Shown one piece after another: positions 15,939-26,246 of a stretch of 64,000 bases of DNA. A model generated the notes under the pieces. It saw nothing but the letters and a program-made list of their open reading frames with translations, had not been told where the DNA came from and did not search any database. Positions within the stretch are counted from its first letter, which is position 1. Every line of letters begins with the position of its first letter. The position numbers and the translations under genes were made by a program. This DNA is from Strix aluco (taxonomy: Eukaryota > Chordata > Aves > Strigiformes > Strigidae): contig NC_133954.1 of NCBI RefSeq assembly GCF_031877795.1, positions 9,701,466 through 9,765,465 of the forward strand, in the 5' to 3' direction.

Positions 15939-18900
15939 AGCCCCGGTGCTCAGACCTCTCCTGGCACCTCGCGGAGAGGAGAGGTTTCACAGCTGGCACT
16001 GGGAAAGGCCGAGAGGGAGCGGTGGGGAGGAAGGCCCCTGGCAGGGGACGGGAGCGCGAATAAACACCATTAGGGAGCAGTAACTGTACCCCAGGAGCGA
16101 GGGGCAGGGGAGGGGGCTGTGCTGGGACACACGGGGGTGGCACCTGAACCCCTCTGAACGTCCGGGCGAGAGCGTGGGCAGCGCCGCCAGCCCAGGAGCC
16201 TCCCGCAGGCCACAGCCCCGCCACAGGCGGGCAGAGATCCCTTCGCTTGCTCCTCACGTAAACACTTCCAGGGTCTGCAGACTCTGGGGCGTGAAGCGCC
16301 AGGAATAGCTGTGTCGGGAGAGGGAATGTGGTGCTCGAGCAAACAGCCCGGGATCCCTGCGCTGCCGCTGGCCCGGTGACCGCCACGCTCACCCCGGCCA
16401 GGCCTCGGCTCTTTCCAGGAGCAGGTTAATCACCAGGGCTGACGTCTGTCAGTGCTGCCTTCGCTGATTAATGGGATCAAATGCTGCACATCAGAAATCC
16501 AGCTCATCCTGAATCCAAGTCTGTGCAGTCACCCAGAGGTTGCAGGAAGGATGTTAGAAGAGAAAAGCTGGTTTCTAGGAATGTCCCAGCCCGGAGGCAT
16601 TTCTGAGCTGCGGGAGAAGCAGTAAAGCAAAACGCCGGGACGATTCCTTCCTTTCTGCTACGCTTGCCAGGGGTATCAGAGGGGCACCAAGACCCCCAGC
16701 TCAGAGCACAGGGTGAAATGGCCTTGCAGGACTCAAAAGAGAGAGACCCGCAGTAAGCCAGGGCTGGTTGCCCCTTCAGGAGCCTCCGTGAGCACCCAGA
16801 ACCGCTGTGGCAGGACCCCGGCTCACAGGGTTGAGCTGCTTCACCCCAGGGTCGCCGGCCCCCTCAGCGTTTCCCCCTGAAATCCTGGGGTCTAGCAGAA
16901 GCACCGACACCAGGCAGCCCCTGCCCTTGCCCTCAGCGTGTGTCCTCGCTCAGGGGCCGCGTGTGCCGCTCGCTGCTGAGGGACAAGGTGGTTCCCAGGA
17001 GCCACCTCCAGCCCAAAGCACAACGGCAGAGCCCTCGACCGAGGAGCGGTGACACAGGTGTCACAGGACACTGACTGCTCTGGGCCCTCTGCTCCTCCTG
17101 CTGACCCAGAACCAAACCTGGCAGCTCAGCAGACACTGCCAGGGCCCCACGCACTGGGATTTTCCTGTGCACAGAGCCAGCGTTCTTTGCCAGGCACTGG
17201 CCATAAAAAAACCTGCAGCAGCTCGGTGCTACCTGCCGGGATGCTCTTGCAGAGGAGATCAGCATTGCCACCTCGTGGGCAGCCCGGGAGGAGGCAGCTC
17301 CTCGGGCAGGCAGGGAGGCAGGAGCAGGTCGGGACCGAGCACCCAAAGATGGACTGAGGTGAGGAGGGTGCAGGGAGCTCAGCCCGGGTGCCCCGCTGAA
17401 GCCACCCAAGAGAGCAGGAGCCTGCCCTGAATCCTGCTCTGAAGGACAAAAAATTGACGTTAAGATTTCCCTGCTAGTGCTCGGCCCATCACCAGCCATG
17501 GGCTTAGCTCTGGTGTCTAACACACACTCACCTCTTCTGGTATTTTACCAAAGGCTCTGGGGGTCCAGTGGCGAGGATACAAACCGGGATGTGTCGCGGG
17601 GCCACTGTGAACCTGCAGTGATGCTGATAAATGGCTTCTCTGGGGCATCCCAGGCACCCTGGCCCAGCCAGACCTGTCTGCCCACCAGCAGACGTAAGAC
17701 AGGAGGTACCAGTGACTCTGTCTGAGCGTCTGGCATTGAATACGATAAACGGTCCCTTTGCTGTCACAAGGACTGAAACGCCTCCAGCAGAAGGATGCAG
17801 TGTAAATCTCTCATGGCTTCTCTGCTGTCTGGATACACCACCATGCAGCTGCTAGAGATGGTTCTTTTTCTGGAGGAGAAGGAAAATCTGATCAGAAAAA
17901 GAGGAGAGACAAGAGCCATCTGCTTGTTCATGACGGCCGTGGAGCAAATTCACATTTAGATGAAAATTTAAGCCAGTTCTCCAGCTGATCTGTCACATAC
18001 AGACATACAAAAGTGACAGATGCTTTAGAAACAGAAGTGAGACACTGAAATACAGCAACGCAAATTATTCTTTCTACCTAGTGCAAGATAAACAATTTGC
18101 CTTTATCTTAAATAAAACCCCCAAGAATGATGCAACATCTAAGCCATGTAATAGCTGCCAGGACCCACAGATGGCAGCACACCCAGATGCCAATAAACTG
18201 TCAAAAATACGTAGTGTTTCAGAGATGGCTCCCAAAGCAGGGCAGGAACACCTACACAGCGAGAGCTGAGGCCACAGGAGATCTAAAAGGAGCTGATAAG
18301 CTCCGGGATAAAAGATCCGCAGCCCAACAGATGCAACGCAGTAGACCCAGGTCTCCCTGGGGGCAATGTTCCCGCTCTGAACGCGGCTCTGGCCAGCTCC
18401 CAGAGGAGAGTTTACGCTCCATCTGGATCTATATCGCTTTTGACCCCATTAATTGTGTAGGAGATTTACTGTTCTTCATATCTGGGGTTTCAGTGTATTT
18501 TTAGAACGTGCAATACATCTTTGAGCTGGATGTGATGTTCATCTGCCAGCAGCCCCCGCTCCGCAACGTGCTGAGCCAGTGCTGGGAGTCTCGTCGCTTT
18601 GCGAGGGGCTTTTGGCCACACAGCAGGCACCAGGAAAGCGATAGATTGTCTCTCCTTCGCGGTTCATACTGAGCGCTGAGACCCAGGCTCCTGGCCCCCG
18701 AATTAGGGCTCAGAAGCAGGATTAAACGTATCTGGTTTTGAAGTATGTTCAAGCACATCTCCATCCACAGGGCTCTGAGGCAAGGACCAGATCTGGGTCA
18801 CCAGTTCCCAGAGACCAGGGCTCTGGGGCAATGACTGGCAACTTCACCCCGCAGTCCCGGAGCCCGTGGCCAGCGCAGGCCGTGAGCCAGCAGCTGACGT

Positions 18901-19449
18901 GGTCCCTGAGGGACCCCCCGCTCCAGCTCACATTTGGGCTTGTTGCTCAGCTGAAAACTCCTGAAAACACCTTGAGCTCAGCACGTTACAAAAGGCCAGA
19001 CTGGCCCTTCCCAAGCGCTGTGACCAGGGTTACAGGGATGTCCCGACAGAGCCAGACCACCGTGATCGCCCGGCTGAGCCGGGGAGGCGACGAGCCGACA
19101 CCAGCCACGTGGCACCGGCCACTCAGGACGGGCAGCGAAGAGGGACCGAGTCCACCCTGCAAGGAGGAGTCACCCTCGCCAGGGTCCGACTGCCTGAGCT
19201 GAAATGCATAAGAGCAAGGGGACTTGTTTCACATATTTAAAAGAGAAAAAAGCTTCTTTTTCTGTCAGATTTGGGTGTTACGTTGAGCGTTTTCCCTTTG
19301 GCATCAAGGAGCGCCCAGGCCCGCTCAAGAACATGGTGTTCTGCAGCACCCTGGGGTGCTCAGAGCATCTCCCTGCCAGGCAGCCTTGGGAAATGAGAGC
19401 AGAAGCCTCATTTCTGGCTGCACACGGTCCCTGCTCGCTTCGTGCGGCG

Positions 19450-20720
19450 GCATCACGGGGCTGCCCGAGCGGCTTCCGCAGGCGCGTCACCCGCAGGCAC
19501 CCGCTGAGCACCCGCCGGGGCAGCCGGAGCTCAGCGAGGGCCCGCACAAGGCCACCGGGCAGGCAGCGTCACCCGCGGGCCGGCGGCGCGGGGGGTGACG
19601 GGGTGTTCTGAGCACCGGGAGATCAACCGGGCCCTGCCCGCGCCGCACGGGCTGGCGAGCAAACCCCTCGTGCACCCGCCGGCGCCCCGAGGGCCCCGCT
19701 GCCGCCTCCGCGCGGCCTCCAGCGGCTCCCGGCCACGGCAGCGCGAGGGCTGCGGGGATGGGCCCGACCCAACCGCATCTCGCCGCCGCCGGCTTCGCGT
19801 CCGTCCTGCAGCCCCTGGCCGCGGGGCCGGCGCAGGGAGGGGGCCCGGGCACCGCGGCACGGGGGGTCCCGTCCCACCCCGGGGATCCTCGCGCCCAAGG
19901 GCCGCCCCCCAAGGCCCTGTCCCACCGCGGGCCCGTGACGCACACCCCGGGGCCGGGCCCCACGCCAGGGCACCGCTCCCCCCGCCCCGCCGCAGGGCTG
20001 AGCTCAGCGGGGCAGCGGCCGCGGGCGGGGCCGGCGGGGCCCTGGAGGGTCCCCGAGGCCCGGTCACGGCGCAGCACCGGGCCCCGCCAGGCTCCGGCCG
20101 CCCCGCGCATGCGCCGCCCGCACGAGCCCGGCCCCCCCCCCGCCCGGGCCTCCGCCGCGCACGCGCCCGGCCCCTCTCCGCCAGCCGGGCGCGGCCGCGC
20201 TCGCCCGTGCGGCGTGACGCCCCCGCGCGGCGGCCAATCACCGCCCTCGCTTCCCGTGCGTGCTGGCGTCACACCGCGGCCGTATATAAGCGGGCGGCGC
20301 CAGTCCCGCCCCCCTGACAGCGTCTCCAGCCGCCGCCGCGAGAGCATCCTCCGCCGAGAGCCGCTCGCGCCGCCGCCGCCTCCGCCGCCGCCTCCGCTGC
20401 CGCCGCCTCCGCCGAGGGAAGGGAAGGGAAGCGTATCGTATGTCCGCTATCCAGAACCTCCAACCCTTCGGTGAGGCCCTTTGTGCGGCGGTGGGGCCGG
20501 GCCGGGCCGGGGGAGCGGCCTGGCGGCCCCGCCCTGAGGCGGCCCCGCCCCGTGGCGCAGTTGCTATTCCCGGGGCCGGTTGCGTCAGCCGCGGGGGGGG
20601 GGGGGGGGGGGGCGGGTCCTGCGCCTGACGGGCGGGCGGGCTGGCCAATGGGCGGCGGGGCGGTGGCGGGCCGGGGTCTGACGGGCGCTCTCCGCAGACC
20701 CCTTTGCTGATGCAAGTAAG
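19450..20720 (+). promoter_or_regulatory. EIF1 CpG-island promoter
   Basis: A CpG-dense block covers the EIF1 upstream region, exon 1 and intron 1. It holds a CCAAT box at 20234-20238 and TATATAA at 20283-20289. The TATA predicts a start near 20312 and a CCG-rich 5' UTR of about 128 nt. GTGACG/CGTCAC half-CRE motifs lie at about 20213 and 20268. The combination of TATA, CCAAT and island fits a strongly expressed housekeeping gene. Confidence 0.8.
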
Positions 20721-21407
20721 GGTGATGACCTGCTCCCTGCCGGCACTGAGGACTACATCCATATAAGGATCCAGCAGCGGAACGGCAGGAAGACCCTCAC
20801 CACAGTCCAGGGCATCGCGGATGATTACGATAAAAAGAAACTGGTGAAGGCCTTCAAAAAGGTGGGTGCTGCCGGGCTCAGCTCCTGGCCTGCGCGGGTG
20901 GCGGGGGCTGTTTGGGATGCGTGTCGAGCTAAGGAGGCTCTTCTCTTTGCTGCAGAAATTTGCCTGCAATGGAACTGTAATTGAGCACCCTGAATATGGA
21001 GAAGTGATTCAGTTGCAAGGTGACCAGCGCAAGAACATATGCCAGTTCCTCGTGGAGGTGGGTCTCTGGGGTCTGTGCGGGCTGGCGGAGCGTCCGGCTG
21101 AACGTGGGGCTGTGCTCGTAACCGCCAGGTTCTCATTGTAGCGTCAGCAGAGCAGGCTGATGGAGGAAGCTCTTTCTGTTCTTCTTGAAATTCTTGCTCG
21201 AGGCAGATGCCACCCGGCAAGTTTTGCGCCTGCAGTCTAATCTTCGTCCCGTGCTTTAGGGGGGAGCAGAAGTCTGGCGGTTCCGCAGCGCTGGTGGCGT
21301 ACGGGTGTGCGCAGAGGCCTCTCTGCTTCCCTGTGCTGTAAGGTGCATTTTTTTTCTTGCAGATTGGACTGGCTAAAGACGACCAGCTGAAAGTCCATGG
21401 GTTTTAA
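20440..21407 (+). CDS. EIF1: Translation initiation factor eIF1
   Basis: Coding exons are 20440-20470, 20698-20861, 20956-21057 and 21363-21407, all with GT/AG borders and agreeing phases, giving 113 residues. The product begins MSAIQNLQPFDPFADASKGD and ends IGLAKDDQLKVHGF. From memory, human EIF1 is nearly identical, and the IGLAKDD ending separates it from EIF1B (VGIVKEE). eIF1 binds the 40S subunit near the P site, promotes scanning and blocks start selection at poor codons; the SUI1 fold fills almost the whole chain. The start codon context is itself poor (CGTATGT: C at -3, T at +4), as expected for the known eIF1 autoregulation. Introns are short, and intron 1 carries a run of 20 G. Nothing is broken. 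Confidence 0.98.
20593..20612 (+). repeat. Run of 20 G in EIF1 intron 1
   Basis: Homopolymer G tract inside the 227-bp first intron, flanked by other G-rich sequence. Its length is likely variable and error-prone in sequencing. Confidence 0.9.
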
Positions 21408-21559
21408 GTGCCTGTGGCTCACTGAAGCTTTATGCAAGAAGATTTCCTTATCATGAAATTCCCATCTGTCCCTTGTCATAAGTTTAAAACCAGCCAGTTT
21501 GTGTAATGTAACAATCTTGGGTCCACTGTTCAGTCTGGACTAGTGTAATTCAGTGATGT

Positions 21560-21565
21560 AATAAA
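21560..21565 (+). terminator. EIF1 proximal polyadenylation signal
   Basis: AATAAA about 150 nt after the stop codon, followed by T-rich sequence. Predicted cleavage is near 21580. Confidence 0.85.
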
Positions 21566-22108
21566 CTGACACGAGCCCATGCTATCTCGTCTTGCTGTCC
21601 CTCATTTAACAGAGGTAAATCGGGCGTTGGGCACGGTCCAGCCTGAAGCCAAAAGTAACCAGATGGTCCAAGTTAAGCCAAGGGACTCGGCCTGTCAGTC
21701 CGGAGACCGTCCGCATCGCTCCTGGGTCCAGCTGCTCTTCGTGCCGATGGACGGGACCTCCCGCGGGCCGGCCCCGCGCCCCCCCCGCGACACGGCGCCT
21801 TCCCGCCGGGCAGTGCCAGCCCGGGGCGGCCGGGGGAGCCGGGGAAGGAGCCACTGAGGAGCGACGGCCAGGCGGGATGGCGGCAGCTCGGGGCTGGCCT
21901 GGGTCCCCACGCGCCCCCCCAGACTGGGCTGGCGTCCCCCAAGGAGCCCCTTGGGTTAAACTCCTGACAAGGGATCGATTCTGGACTAACGCACCGTTGT
22001 AGACAGAGCCGCGGAGCTTACGTGCCACTAGCAACTGCTGCCCTGTGAAGTAACAGGTTTTTGGTTTCATTTTTAATGTGTTATGTAATGTATTTAAAGT
22101 CTTATTTA

Positions 22109-22114
22109 AATAAA
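22109..22114 (+). terminator. Probable EIF1 distal polyadenylation signal
   Basis: AATAAA in an AT-rich block, followed by a GT-rich stretch (GGTGGATTCAGTTG). No other plus-strand gene ends here, so it most simply serves a longer EIF1 3' UTR of about 720 nt. Usage is inferred. Confidence 0.55.
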
Positions 22115-23599
22115 AATGGTTTTCAAAAGCATTTGCTTGGTGGATTCAGTTGCTTTCTGGAGCCGCAGTGCCTTGTTTTCTGGAAGCGGTGATGCCGCGG
22201 GCTGGGAGGGGCATGGGGCGGTCGCGCAGCCCCCGGGGGCTCGGTGGGGCGCTGGGGAGTGGTTCCCTGTGGGTGCTGTACCCGGGGGCAGTCGAGTCAC
22301 CCCTGTCCTGGGCCGCAGTCAGCCCTTGTGCTTGTGGCACCCTCAGCCTCTGGCAGGGCCAAACCGGGGCGTGGGGCGGGGCTGGCACCGCATCCAGGTG
22401 GGGGCTGGGGGCGCCCTTCGCCCTGAGCCCCCGCCAAGCAAGAACAGCATCACCTGGGGTCCAACGTGCCCTGGCAGAGCAGCTCCGGGCGTGGGCAGGG
22501 CCCTTCTGCAGAGGAGAGACAGGAGCGTGCAGGGGGGCTGAGAGTCTCCCCCGGCCCGGGGCAGCTTCCTCAGATCACCAAGGACCCACGGGTGCGCTGA
22601 GGGGGCAGGTGACCCCGAGCCCTGCAGCGGGCAGGGGCAGCGTCGAGGCTCACGCGGGGATGTGTGTCCGTGCCCGGGGCCTGGCGCAGCGCGGGCTCTG
22701 GTCTGCTGCTGCTGCTCCAGAAATTCAACTTCCCCTGCCTGCGCTGGGGCCTTTTGGGGTTCCTCCCCGCTGGGGTTCACCCGGCTGCTCGCAGCCGTTC
22801 AGTCGCAAGAGGGAGGCACCGCCTCGGCCCCAGTTCCTCTGCCAGCGCGGCCCAGGCTGGGCCAAGGCCAAGGACTCCCTAAGCACGGCCTTGCCCGGCT
22901 TTCCTGGGTCAGGCCTGTCGCGGGAGAAGGCACCGGGCTGCCAACCTGCGTCAAGGGGCTGCCCGGCCCATCGCGCCGGAGGAAGCGGCTGCGGTGCCCC
23001 CGTCACCCTGACGGCTCATTTGGCCCAGATTGAGCCATTAAAAGCCAGAAATTGCAAAACAATTTGTTTGTTCCTTGTAAAAAAACCACTCCGCAGCGCG
23101 AGCAGTCGATGGCCGCGGAGCCTTCCTGCCCATCCAAAGCCCATTTGTCCTGGGGTTGTTTGGGGAGTGTGACACCAGCGTGACACCAGCGTGACACCAG
23201 CGCGGGGGCACAGGCCAGGCTGCGGTGTCACTCGTGTGGGTTTATTGAAGGAGGGAGACAAATGTTCTCTACAAATACAACGAGAGGAGGGTAAATATGG
23301 GCAAGAGGAACCATCGGTACTGAAAGGAAAGACTGGGGGGGGGGGGCAGTGCAGGGGGCACTGGGGCAGCTCGTGCGCAGCAGCCGGGCGTTACCGAGCC
23401 TCGGGGTGGGCACCGTGTGCCCCCAGCACAGTCCGGGGCTGTCGCCAGGCTCAGCCAGGAGCGGGGCCCACCCGGCCCACCACACCCCAAAGCTTCTGGG
23501 GGTGGAGGTCGGGGAAGAGGTACGAGCCCACTCCCTCCACACCAGCAGCCAGAGCTGCCCCTCAGCCCCCACTCACGGGGTCACCTCAGCCCGGGCACA

Positions 23600-23715
23600 G
23601 CACATGCACACACACACACATGCACATGCACACGCACACACACACAGAGACACACACAGAGACACACACAGAGACACACACACACACACACACAGAGACA
23701 CACACACACACGTAC
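23600..23715. repeat. CA-rich microsatellite with ACACACAGAG units
   Basis: Long alternating CA tract interrupted by GCACATG and by regularly spaced CAGAGACA words. It is followed at about 23738-23757 by a run of about 20 C. Confidence 0.9.
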
Positions 23716-24330
23716 TGATGGGGCCAGTGGTGGCACACCCCCCCCCCCCCCCCCCCCAGCCTATCAACATACGTGCCTGTACACATACATGTGTATGTCC
23801 TTATACCTGCAGCTACATGGAGTGACACACATGCAGATGTAGGTGTGCAGATGTGTGTGTGCACACATACCCGTGTGTACAGCGATACGCGCGCGTGCAC
23901 ACACGCAGGTCGGGGATGGGGGGGGGGGGTGTACACATACGTACATGCCACTGGGGCGAAGTGCTCCATATAGTCTCCTCACACACACACACACATACAG
24001 CCACACGTGTGTGTGTGCACGTAGGGGGCAAATTACCCCATACAGAGTCCATCCGCATGACCACAGATGTGTGCCCGTGTGTCTGTAGCTGCCTGTATAC
24101 ATATAATGTGTGTATGTGTTTGGGTAGAGGCACACGATACACTACATTATCCATTACAATTATATAATGTATATTATCTGTATTTTATAGTGTATAGAAT
24201 GTTATATATTACACTGTTTAGTTGCTGTTTAGTATAGATCATAATAATAAAGTAGCAGATACTCAGTGTGGGGGGGCTGCAGGGGCCGACAGCCACACAC
24301 AGCCACCCCCCAGCTCTGTAGCCGTGGCTG

Positions 24331-24469
24331 GGGCTGCACCTATGGACACCCCTATAGCTACAGCTGTACCTATGGACACCCCTATAGCTACAGCTGCACC
24401 TATGGACACCCCTATAGCTACAGCTGCACCTATGGACACCCCTATAGCTACAGCTGCGCCTACAGCTGG
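24331..24469. repeat. 30-bp minisatellite, four copies plus a partial
   Basis: Four head-to-tail 30-bp units start at 24331, 24361, 24391 and 24421, with a partial fifth. The core is TATGGACACCCCTATAGCTA. The third and fourth units are identical and the second differs from them by one base, so the array is young or recently homogenised. The unit is a multiple of three and stays open in all copies, but nothing suggests it is translated. Confidence 0.9.
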
Positions 24470-24489
24470 TTAGAGACTCGTGTGTGTAA

Positions 24490-25030
24490 CTACATGAATA
24501 AATCGCTGCGTGTGTGTGTGTGTGTCTATAGGACTCTGTATGTATAGATGTGGCTGTATGTGTAGCTGTGTGTGCACACGTGTGTGTACATGTTCACTAG
24601 AGCGCCAGCTGTGCTGTTGCAGATCCATCCACGCAGCCAGGGCCCAGCACCCTCTGCCGGGTTTGCATCGACACGTCTGTAGCTGCGTGTGTGTCACTGC
24701 ACGTGTCTGTGTACAGGCACCTCCAGCTGTGTGTGCGTGTCTATATGTGTATATATGGATATATCGCCATCAAGCTCTTCATGTGTGTGTGTGTGTTTAG
24801 GCGTGTGCACCCTGTGCGTGTGTGTATGCACACGTAACCACCCCTTGTGTACGTACAGCTGCAGCTATAGATGTCTGCATGTATCTAGAGACACACACAC
24901 CCCTGTAAGTGTGCACACACCGAGCTGTATGTGCAGAAACACACAGATGTTGACAGGTATGGATAGATAAAACAGTTACACATTTATATATGTGTACACG
25001 CCCCACGGGGGGGGTGTGCGTGCACACGTG
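24490..25030. repeat. Degenerate TG/CA-rich tract
   Basis: Many short TG and CA runs (for example GTGTGTGTGTGTGTC) with TATA-like words in between. It looks like decayed dinucleotide microsatellite, with alternating purine-pyrimidine stretches of the kind that can form Z-DNA. Confidence 0.7.
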
Positions 25031-25097
25031 TGTGCCCGTGGGGCTGCTCCCGGGTGGGTGCGGAGCCGCCCCGGGGTGGGGCAGCAGCGGCAGCGCC

Positions 25098-25104
25098 TTT
25101 AAAA
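25098..25104 (+). promoter_or_regulatory. TATA-like box of GAST
   Basis: TTTAAAA in GC-rich sequence, placed to start transcription near 25130. The noncoding exon 1 would then end at the GTGAGT donor after 25161. Confidence 0.6.
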
Positions 25105-25289
25105 GTGGGACCCAGCTGGGGCTGCCCAGAGCCACCCGCCCGCCAGCCCCGGAGCCCGCAGGTGAGTCTTGGGGGGACGCTGGGACCTACTGGGACAGGG
25201 GGGACTTGGGGCCCCTGGGGACGAGCACCCTGCTGCCCCCTGTCAGGTCACGGAGCAGCTGGAGGACGCTGCTGGTCGCAGGGTTTAGC

Positions 25290-25377
25290 TTTAGGCAGCC
25301 CTGGGGGGAGCGGGGAGTCGGACTTGATGGTCCTTATGGGGCCCTTCCAGCTCCCTTCGATGAGTCAATGATTCTGG
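25290..25377 (+). mobile_element. CR1-type LINE 3'-end fragment in GAST intron 1
   Basis: The stretch around GACTTGATGGTCCTTATGGG and CCCTTCCAG, ending in AATGATTCTG, matches the conserved 3' tail of bird and reptile CR1 LINEs (first words resembling TTGGACTAGATGATC, end ATTCTATG-like). About 90 bp of the 3' end remain, in the same orientation as GAST. This is a typical dead 5'-truncated copy and supports a sauropsid, probably avian, source. Family recognition is from memory of the consensus. Confidence 0.7.
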
Positions 25378-25470
25378 GGGACTTGGGGACCCGCTGGGAC
25401 AGGGGGATGGAGAAGACTTGGGGACCAGACGGGAGGGATGGTGGGGACTTGGGGACCCACTGGGAGGGAC
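25378..25470 (+). repeat. Imperfect repeat of GGGGACTTGGGGACC words in GAST intron 1
   Basis: The word GGGACTTGGGG occurs near 25201, 25379 and 25443 with variants between, and a CCTGGGGACGAGCACCC segment occurs on both sides of the CR1 fragment (about 25217 and 25497). This looks like local tandem duplication around the LINE. Confidence 0.55.
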
Positions 25471-25614
25471 AGAGAGGACACGTGAACTGGCCCTGCCCTG
25501 GGGACGAGCACCCCGCTCCCCGCACGGGTCGCCCCTCGCCGCAGGCCAAGCGCGTGTCCCCGGTTCGGTGGCCGCAGCCCCTCCGCCCCCTCCCCTGCCA
25601 GTCTCTCCGCAGCC

Positions 25615-26036
25615 ATGAAGATGAAGGTGTGCATCGGCCTCGTCCTCGCCGTCGTGGCGACCTCCGGCCTGTGCCGACCCGCGGCCGAGGTGCCGGGTGC
25701 TGCGGGGGGCCCCCGCCAGCTCCCCCCCAGCCTGGTCCGGCGGGACTGGCCCGAGGCCCTGTCCCAGGAGCAGAAGCACCTCATCTCCCGGTTCCTGCCC
25801 CACATCTTCACAGGTAACGGGAGGCACGGGGTGGGCAGCGCTCGGGGGGCTCCGCGGGGCACAGCCCGGCCCCCCCGGGGCAGCTCTAACCCGCCGCCCT
25901 CACCCCGGCAGAGCTGAGCGACCGCAAGGGCTACGTGCACGGGGACGAGGGGACGGAGGCCCTGCACGACCACTACTACCCCGACTGGATGGACTTCGGC
26001 CGCCGCAGCGCCGAGGACGCGGGCGATGCCGCGTAG
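25615..26036 (+). CDS. GAST: Preprogastrin
   Basis: Coding exons are 25615-25813 and 25912-26036 (intron 25814-25911, GT/AG), giving 107 residues. A noncoding exon 1 ends at 25161. A hydrophobic signal peptide ([18 protein letters not shown]) leads. Cleavage after the Arg of HLISR would release a 36-residue peptide beginning FLPHIF and ending YPDWMDF. The following GRR supplies the amide donor Gly and the dibasic site, and an acidic flanking peptide (SAEDAGDAA) ends the chain. This is the layout of chicken gastrin-36, though several positions differ from the chicken peptide as I recall it. The hormone is secreted by antral G cells and acts on CCK-B receptors to drive acid secretion. The sulfatable Tyr is seventh from the amidated Phe, as in CCK and unlike mammalian gastrin (sixth). 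The gene lies tail-to-tail with HAP1. Confidence 0.97.
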
Positions 26037-26095
26037 CTGCTGGGCCGGCCCCAACGCGCAGAGCACCAGCGCGCTCGGTGCACGTCCCCTCCCGC

Positions 26096-26101
26096 AATAA
26101 A
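26096..26101 (+). terminator. GAST polyadenylation signal
   Basis: AATAAA 60 nt after the gastrin stop codon, with predicted cleavage near 26118. Confidence 0.9.
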
Positions 26102-26240
26102 GCTTTGGCACTGCAGATGCAGCTGCTCACGACTGTGCTGGGAAGATCGGGAGGGGGGGGGCAGGAGGTGGGATTCACCCCCAGCCCCACCAGGAAGCGC
26201 AGAGCAGACGGGACACACGGAGCTGCTTCATGACTTCACA

Positions 26241-26246
26241 TTTATT
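26241..26246 (-). terminator. HAP1 polyadenylation signal
   Basis: AATAAA on the minus strand (TTTATT on plus) about 720 nt beyond the HAP1 stop, with predicted cleavage near 26225. A second AATAAA on the same strand at 26562-26567 could give a shorter 3' UTR. Confidence 0.75.

Larger units (their letters stand above)
2620..19400. other. Intergenic region between the keratin gene and EIF1
   Basis: About 17 kb between the divergent keratin and EIF1 promoters. Open frames here are short or GC-driven, lack domains and are open on both strands, so I call no gene. It holds G-rich minisatellites (8.86-9.36 kb), a GGGCT pentanucleotide tract (15.9 kb) and small AT-rich islands with TAATTA-type motifs near 5.52-5.61, 8.19-8.26, 8.58-8.72, 10.70-10.81 and 16.43-16.51 kb. 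These islands could be regulatory, but I cannot show conservation. Confidence 0.6.
22130..25090. other. Intergenic region between EIF1 and GAST
   Basis: GC-rich unique sequence to about 23.2 kb, then microsatellites and minisatellites to about 25.0 kb. No protein gene is recognised. A minus-strand AATAAA at 23241-23246 has no identifiable gene upstream of it. A short AT-rich patch at 24150-24260 stands out from its surroundings. Confidence 0.6.

Noticed and set aside
23349-24167. Frames rich in His-Thr or Val-Cys repeats
   Set aside because: Direct translations of CA/TG microsatellites.
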